Shown here in pieces: positions 4,236 through 6,767 of a DNA stretch of 6,767 nt. The stretch is from Actinomycetales bacterium. GTDB taxonomy: Bacteria; Actinomycetota; Actinomycetes; Actinomycetales; Actinomycetaceae. Numbering within the stretch: position 1 is the stretch's first letter; each line of letters opens with the position of its first letter. The stretch is taken from NCBI GenBank assembly GCA_022838965.1, contig JALHDK010000111.1, positions 1-6,767 of the forward strand, read 5' to 3'. A program made the translations under genes and the position numbers. The notes beneath the pieces are model-generated. The model was given only the letters and a program-made list of their open reading frames with translations, did no database searches and had not been told where the DNA came from.

Positions 4236-5728
4236 GACTCCTCCTTCCTTCTGACCGGATGACTCTGTGGCGGCGCTGCCGCGGGAGGTCCGCCAGCGGG
4301 GATGACGAGGGTGAAGGTCGAACCGGACCCGGGGGTCGAGATGGCCTCGATGCGGCCGCGGTGCGCTTCGGCGATCGCCCGCGCGATGGTGAGCCCCAGC
4401 CCGGTGCCTTCGACGCCGCGGCGGTTGTCTCCCCGCACGAATCGGTCGAAGATCCGATCGAGATCGGCCTCCTCGATTCCCACCCCCCGGTCGCGGACCC
4501 ACATCCGCACCTCGCCGTGCCCGACGGCGCTGCCGATGCCGATCTCGCTGCCGGGATCGCTGTAGCGGACGGCGTTCTCCGCGAGCTGGAGCCACGCCTG
4601 GGTGAGCCTCTGGCCGTCCGCCAGCAACGGGACGTCGGCCACGGCGTCGAGCACCCAGCGGCGTGGGCCCAGGAGGCGTGCCTTGCCGAACACCTCGTGC
4701 GTCAGCTCCTCCAGTTCAACGAGTTCGGGGACGAGGAAGTCGGGCCGCCCGGTCTTGGCGAGTGTGATGAGATCGCCCACGAGGCGGCCCATGCGGTCCG
4801 TCTCCTCGAGGAGGAGTGCCCGCACCTCGGCGACGGCCGCCGGGTCGGCGGGGTCCAGGACCTCGAGCGAGCCTCGGACGATGGTGACGGGTGTGCGCAG
4901 CTCGTGGCCGACGTCGTCGACGAGCTGGCGTTGCGCGGCGAACGACGCCCGGAGCCGGTCGAGCATGGCGTTGTAGTTGCGGGTCAGCTCCGCGATCTCG
5001 TCCTCACCCGTGACGGGAATCCGCGTGCCCAGATCCGGGGCGTTCGTGGTGGCGGTGGCCGCCCGCAGCAGGGTGAGCGGACGGACGAGTTCGCCGGTGA
5101 CCAGCCACCCCACGAGTCCAATCAGCAGCAGGGACACGCCCCCGAGCACGAGGAAGAGCCGCGCGACGTCCAGAAGACCCTGCTTCTCCAGCCCTACGGC
5201 GTAGGCGACGACGAAACTGCCGGTCGTCTCCCGGCCCGCGACGCTCACCGGGACGACGGCGAGGCGGACCGTTCCCGCGGATGTCGCGACGTCCCGCACC
5301 GCGACGGTCGCGCCGGGCGCCACGGCCCGGATGGCAGCCAGCGCCTCCGGCTCGTTCTCGAGCTCGACGGGACGGTCGCCGCCCGTGAAGACGTAGGGAT
5401 CGCCGTCGAGCATCGTGAAGTAGGTCTGGTACGGACCGGGGACGCGATGCTGAAGGGCGACGAGCAGCAGCCGCGCGGCGTCGTCGAACGGGGCGCCGGT
5501 GGCGGGGTCGACCCCCGTGCCCGCCTCCTGTGCGAACTCCCGGTACTCGCGCTGCAAGGCCAGATCCGCCGCGGCGTCGATGCGGGTGGACTCGATCGCG
5601 ATCACCGTGGCTCCCGTGACGGTGAGGCTGAGTGCGGCCATCACCAGGACCCAGAGGAGGAAGCGCGCACGCACCGAGCGGCGCGGCGACAGGGTGGCGC
5701 GCCTGCTGTCCAGCGAGCGGGTGTGCAT
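4232..5728 (-). CDS. Membrane-bound sensor histidine kinase with HAMP domain (498 aa)
   Basis: The product autophosphorylates on histidine in response to an extracytoplasmic cue and passes phosphate to the regulator encoded next. Domain order: Arg-rich cytoplasmic N-terminus; TM1 about 22-46; extracytoplasmic sensor of about 140 residues (47-187) with no recognised ligand motif and no cysteine; TM2 about 188-210; HAMP about 210-262 with GEDEIAELTRNYNAM; HisKA around GHELRTP with His275; HATPase_c with N-box AENAVRYS (Asn385), G1 DRGVGI (Asp413), F-box-like IFDRFVRGD and G2 GTGLGL (441-446). The last 20 residues are Pro/Ala-rich. ATG 5728 is chosen because AAGGAG (5734-5739) lies five bases upstream; the frame is open to a GTG at 5770 but that start has no comparable ribosome site. 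The stop overlaps the regulator start by four bases. It is first in the operon. The stimulus cannot be read from the sequence. Confidence 0.95.
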   Translation of the reverse strand: MHTRSLDSRRATLSPRRSVRARFLLWVLVMAALSLTVTGATVIAIESTRIDAAADLALQREYREFAQEAGTGVDPATGAPFDDAARLLLVALQHRVPGPYQTYFTMLDGDPYVFTGGDRPVELENEPEALAAIRAVAPGATVAVRDVATSAGTVRLAVVPVSVAGRETTGSFVVAYAVGLEKQGLLDVARLFLVLGGVSLLLIGLVGWLVTGELVRPLTLLRAATATTNAPDLGTRIPVTGEDEIAELTRNYNAMLDRLRASFAAQRQLVDDVGHELRTPVTIVRGSLEVLDPADPAAVAEVRALLLEETDRMGRLVGDLITLAKTGRPDFLVPELVELEELTHEVFGKARLLGPRRWVLDAVADVPLLADGQRLTQAWLQLAENAVRYSDPGSEIGIGSAVGHGEVRMWVRDRGVGIEEADLDRIFDRFVRGDNRRGVEGTGLGLTIARAIAEAHRGRIEAISTPGSGSTFTLVIPAGGPPAAAPPQSHPVRRKEES

Positions 5729-5789
5729 GTGCACTCCTTGGCGATGTCTCCGGACCATGTTCATCGACACGTGTGACGCTCAGCCGTTC

Positions 5790-5811
5790 GCTTGCGTGAA
5801 GGTTGTGCGAA
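5790..5811. promoter_or_regulatory. 11-base direct repeat, candidate response-regulator box
   Basis: GCTTGCGTGAA (5790-5800) is followed directly by GGTTGTGCGAA (5801-5811), with 8 of 11 positions identical. Tandem half-sites repeating every 11 bases are the usual binding architecture of OmpR/PhoB-family regulators. The box lies 62-83 bases upstream of the kinase start and at about -57 to -36 relative to the predicted leaderless start of the acetyltransferase gene, where an activator could contact polymerase. That the adjacent regulator binds here is an inference. Confidence 0.45.
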
Positions 5812-5834
5812 GACCGGCCGCGAGTGGATGGCGG

Positions 5835-5840
5835 TAGGTT
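5835..5840 (+). promoter_or_regulatory. -10 box for the leaderless acetyltransferase transcript
   Basis: TAGGTT fits TANNNT and is six bases upstream of the GTG at 5847, the same spacing as TACCGT before the small gene at 2494. No Shine-Dalgarno precedes the GTG at a usable distance. The -35 region (about 5812-5817) is not consensus and abuts the 11-base direct repeat, which would suit activator-dependent initiation. Confidence 0.55.
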
Positions 5841-5846
5841 GGGCCG

Positions 5847-6419
5847 GTGACGCACGAACCAGACACCCGCTCCATGAGGGAGCGCATGCTCGCCGGCGAC
5901 CCCTACATCGCGGACGACCCCGAACTCGCGGCGGCCTCCAGCCGCGCGCTCGACCTCATAGCCGCGTACAACGCCACGTCCGTGCGCCAGGCTCCGCTGC
6001 GCCGGCACCTCCTCGAGGAGCTCCTCGGGTCCGTCGGGGAGGGGACCGAGATCCGGCCGCCACTCCATGTGGACTACGGCAGCAACATCACCATCGGCGC
6101 ACGGTGCTTCGTCAACTTCGGGCTGGTGGCGCTGGACGTCGCGCCCATCACCATCGGCGACGACGTGCAGATCGGGCCCCACGTCCAGCTCCTCACGCCC
6201 ACCCACCCGGTCGAGCCCGAAGCCCGGCGTGCGAAGTGGGAGGCCGCCGAGCCCATCACCATCGGGGACAACGTCTGGCTGGGTGGCGGCGTCATCGTCT
6301 GCCCGGGCGTGACGATTGGCGAGAACACCGTGGTGGGGGCGGGCGCCGTCGTCACCAGGGACCTGCCGGCGAACGTCGTGGCGGTGGGGAACCCGGCGAG
6401 GGTGATCCGCGAGCTGTGA
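5847..6419 (+). CDS. Maltose/galactoside-type O-acetyltransferase (190 aa)
   Basis: This is a cytoplasmic acetyl-CoA-dependent transferase of the LacA/Maa/NodL family, which acetylates a sugar hydroxyl, usually on maltose, glucose or a galactoside; the actual acceptor cannot be told. The N-terminal helical Mac domain (about 8-62) includes RERMLAGDPYIADDPEL. The rest is a left-handed beta-helix of hexapeptide repeats (ITIGAR, ITIGDD, ITIGDN, VTIGEN, TVVGAG). Catalytic His120 is in LLTPTHP, Asn90 in CFVNFG matches the LacA active-site Asn, and the C-terminal AVGNPARVIREL closes the coil as in relatives. The length is normal. GTG 5847 fits the leaderless -10 box; ATG 5874 is a weaker alternative. 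It is divergent from the kinase gene across a 118-base promoter region and convergent with the dehydrogenase gene, four bases apart. Possible control by the adjacent regulator rests only on the 11-base repeat. Confidence 0.94.
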   Translation: MTHEPDTRSMRERMLAGDPYIADDPELAAASSRALDLIAAYNATSVRQAPLRRHLLEELLGSVGEGTEIRPPLHVDYGSNITIGARCFVNFGLVALDVAPITIGDDVQIGPHVQLLTPTHPVEPEARRAKWEAAEPITIGDNVWLGGGVIVCPGVTIGENTVVGAGAVVTRDLPANVVAVGNPARVIREL

Positions 6420-6423
6420 GGAA

Positions 6424-6767
6424 TCAGCCGGCCGACCACCCGCCGTCGTTCGGAATGATCGCGCCGCTGACGTTGGACGCCTCGTCGGAGAGCAGGTAGG
6501 TGACGAGCGAGGCGAGCTCCGCCGGTTCGGCCGTCCGGATCGCGGACTGGTGGATCGGGGTGATCGCCCCGAGGCCTGCCATGTTCAGCTTGTCCTGCGG
6601 CATGGACTGGCCGATGTTGGTGGCGACGCCGCCGGGGCAGATCGCGTTGCACCGCACGCCCTGCTTCGCGTACATGTAGGCGGTGTTGCGGGTGAGCCCC
6701 ACCACCGCGTGCTTCGACATCGTGTAGATGACGCCCGCGGCGGCACCGCGGATGCCGGCCGCGGAGG
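6424..6767 (-). CDS. Short-chain dehydrogenase/reductase, C-terminal part (5' end outside window)
   Basis: This is an NAD(P)-dependent oxidoreductase of the classical SDR family; the substrate is unknown. About 113 residues are visible. The active site is nearly complete in the fragment: a Ser at the very edge (codon 6763-6765, SAAGIRG), then after 12 residues the YTMSK motif with catalytic Tyr and Lys, matching the family's Ser-x12-Tyr spacing. Next come TRNTAYMYAKQGVRCNAICP, the family block following the active-site helix, and PGGVATNIG, which contacts the cofactor. The tail EPAELASLVTYLLSDEASNVSGAIIPNDGGW is the standard SDR C-terminus. The Rossmann GxxxGxG end lies beyond the window. An internal ATG at 6720 is the Met of YTMSK and not a start. 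The stop lies four bases from that of the convergent acetyltransferase gene, leaving no room for an intervening terminator. Confidence 0.95.
   Translation of the reverse strand, partial: SAAGIRGAAAGVIYTMSKHAVVGLTRNTAYMYAKQGVRCNAICPGGVATNIGQSMPQDKLNMAGLGAITPIHQSAIRTAEPAELASLVTYLLSDEASNVSGAIIPNDGGWSAG

Noticed and set aside
5729..5770. Upstream GTG start for the kinase, adding 14 residues
   Set aside because: ATG 5728 has AAGGAG five bases upstream and gives the usual Arg-rich N-terminus ahead of TM1; the upstream GTG has no ribosome site.
5767..5774. ACACGTGT palindrome in the kinase upstream region
   Set aside because: An eight-base palindrome is expected by chance too often to call an operator without a second copy or conservation.
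4259..5776. 505-residue open frame on the plus strand opposite the histidine kinase
   Set aside because: It has Asp/Gly/Arg-rich low-complexity composition and no motifs. The opposite strand has the full kinase motif set.
5004..6206. 400-residue minus-strand frame spanning the kinase 5' half and the acetyltransferase
   Set aside because: It overlaps two well-supported genes in other frames, is Arg/His/Pro-rich, and would cross the divergent promoter region.

Overview
The window is high-GC DNA with strongly GC-biased third codon positions, frequent GTG starts and start codons set directly behind promoter -10 boxes. This fits a Gram-positive actinobacterium, perhaps Micrococcales; the lineage is an inference because there is no rRNA or other marker. 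Genes are packed almost end to end, and no gene-free stretch reaches 300 bases. I see no tRNA, rRNA, CRISPR array, insertion sequence or prophage gene.

Left part (1-2736): the C-terminal portion of a class III fructose-1,6-bisphosphatase ends against the stop codon of a convergent gene. That gene encodes an unusual apparent fusion: a dual-specificity (CDKN3-like) phosphatase domain, a GQDP-repeat linker, a deazaflavin (F420)-dependent nitroreductase-like domain and a C-terminal transmembrane segment. An 80-residue protein of unknown function is transcribed divergently from it.

Centre (2749-5728, all minus strand): an envelope-signalling cluster. In order of transcription it holds a membrane sensor histidine kinase, an OmpR-family response regulator (4-base overlap), a small single-pass Pro/Ser/Thr-rich membrane protein (1-base overlap), and, after a 117-base gap with its own regulatory-looking sequence, a small secreted protein with LQDQV hexapeptide repeats and three cysteines. 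The first three are almost certainly one operon. The kinase would sense an extracytoplasmic signal and the regulator would bind DNA. The two small exported proteins are candidate accessory factors or outputs, but nothing in the sequence proves that.

Right part (5729-6767): a 118-base divergent promoter region separates the kinase from a maltose/galactoside-type O-acetyltransferase. It contains an 11-base direct repeat of the kind bound by OmpR-family regulators. The acetyltransferase converges on the C-terminal part of a short-chain dehydrogenase/reductase that runs off the window.

The points most worth following are the phosphatase-nitroreductase fusion, the repeat-bearing secreted protein beside the two-component system, and GCRTGAA-type repeats found upstream of both the kinase and the secreted-protein gene.
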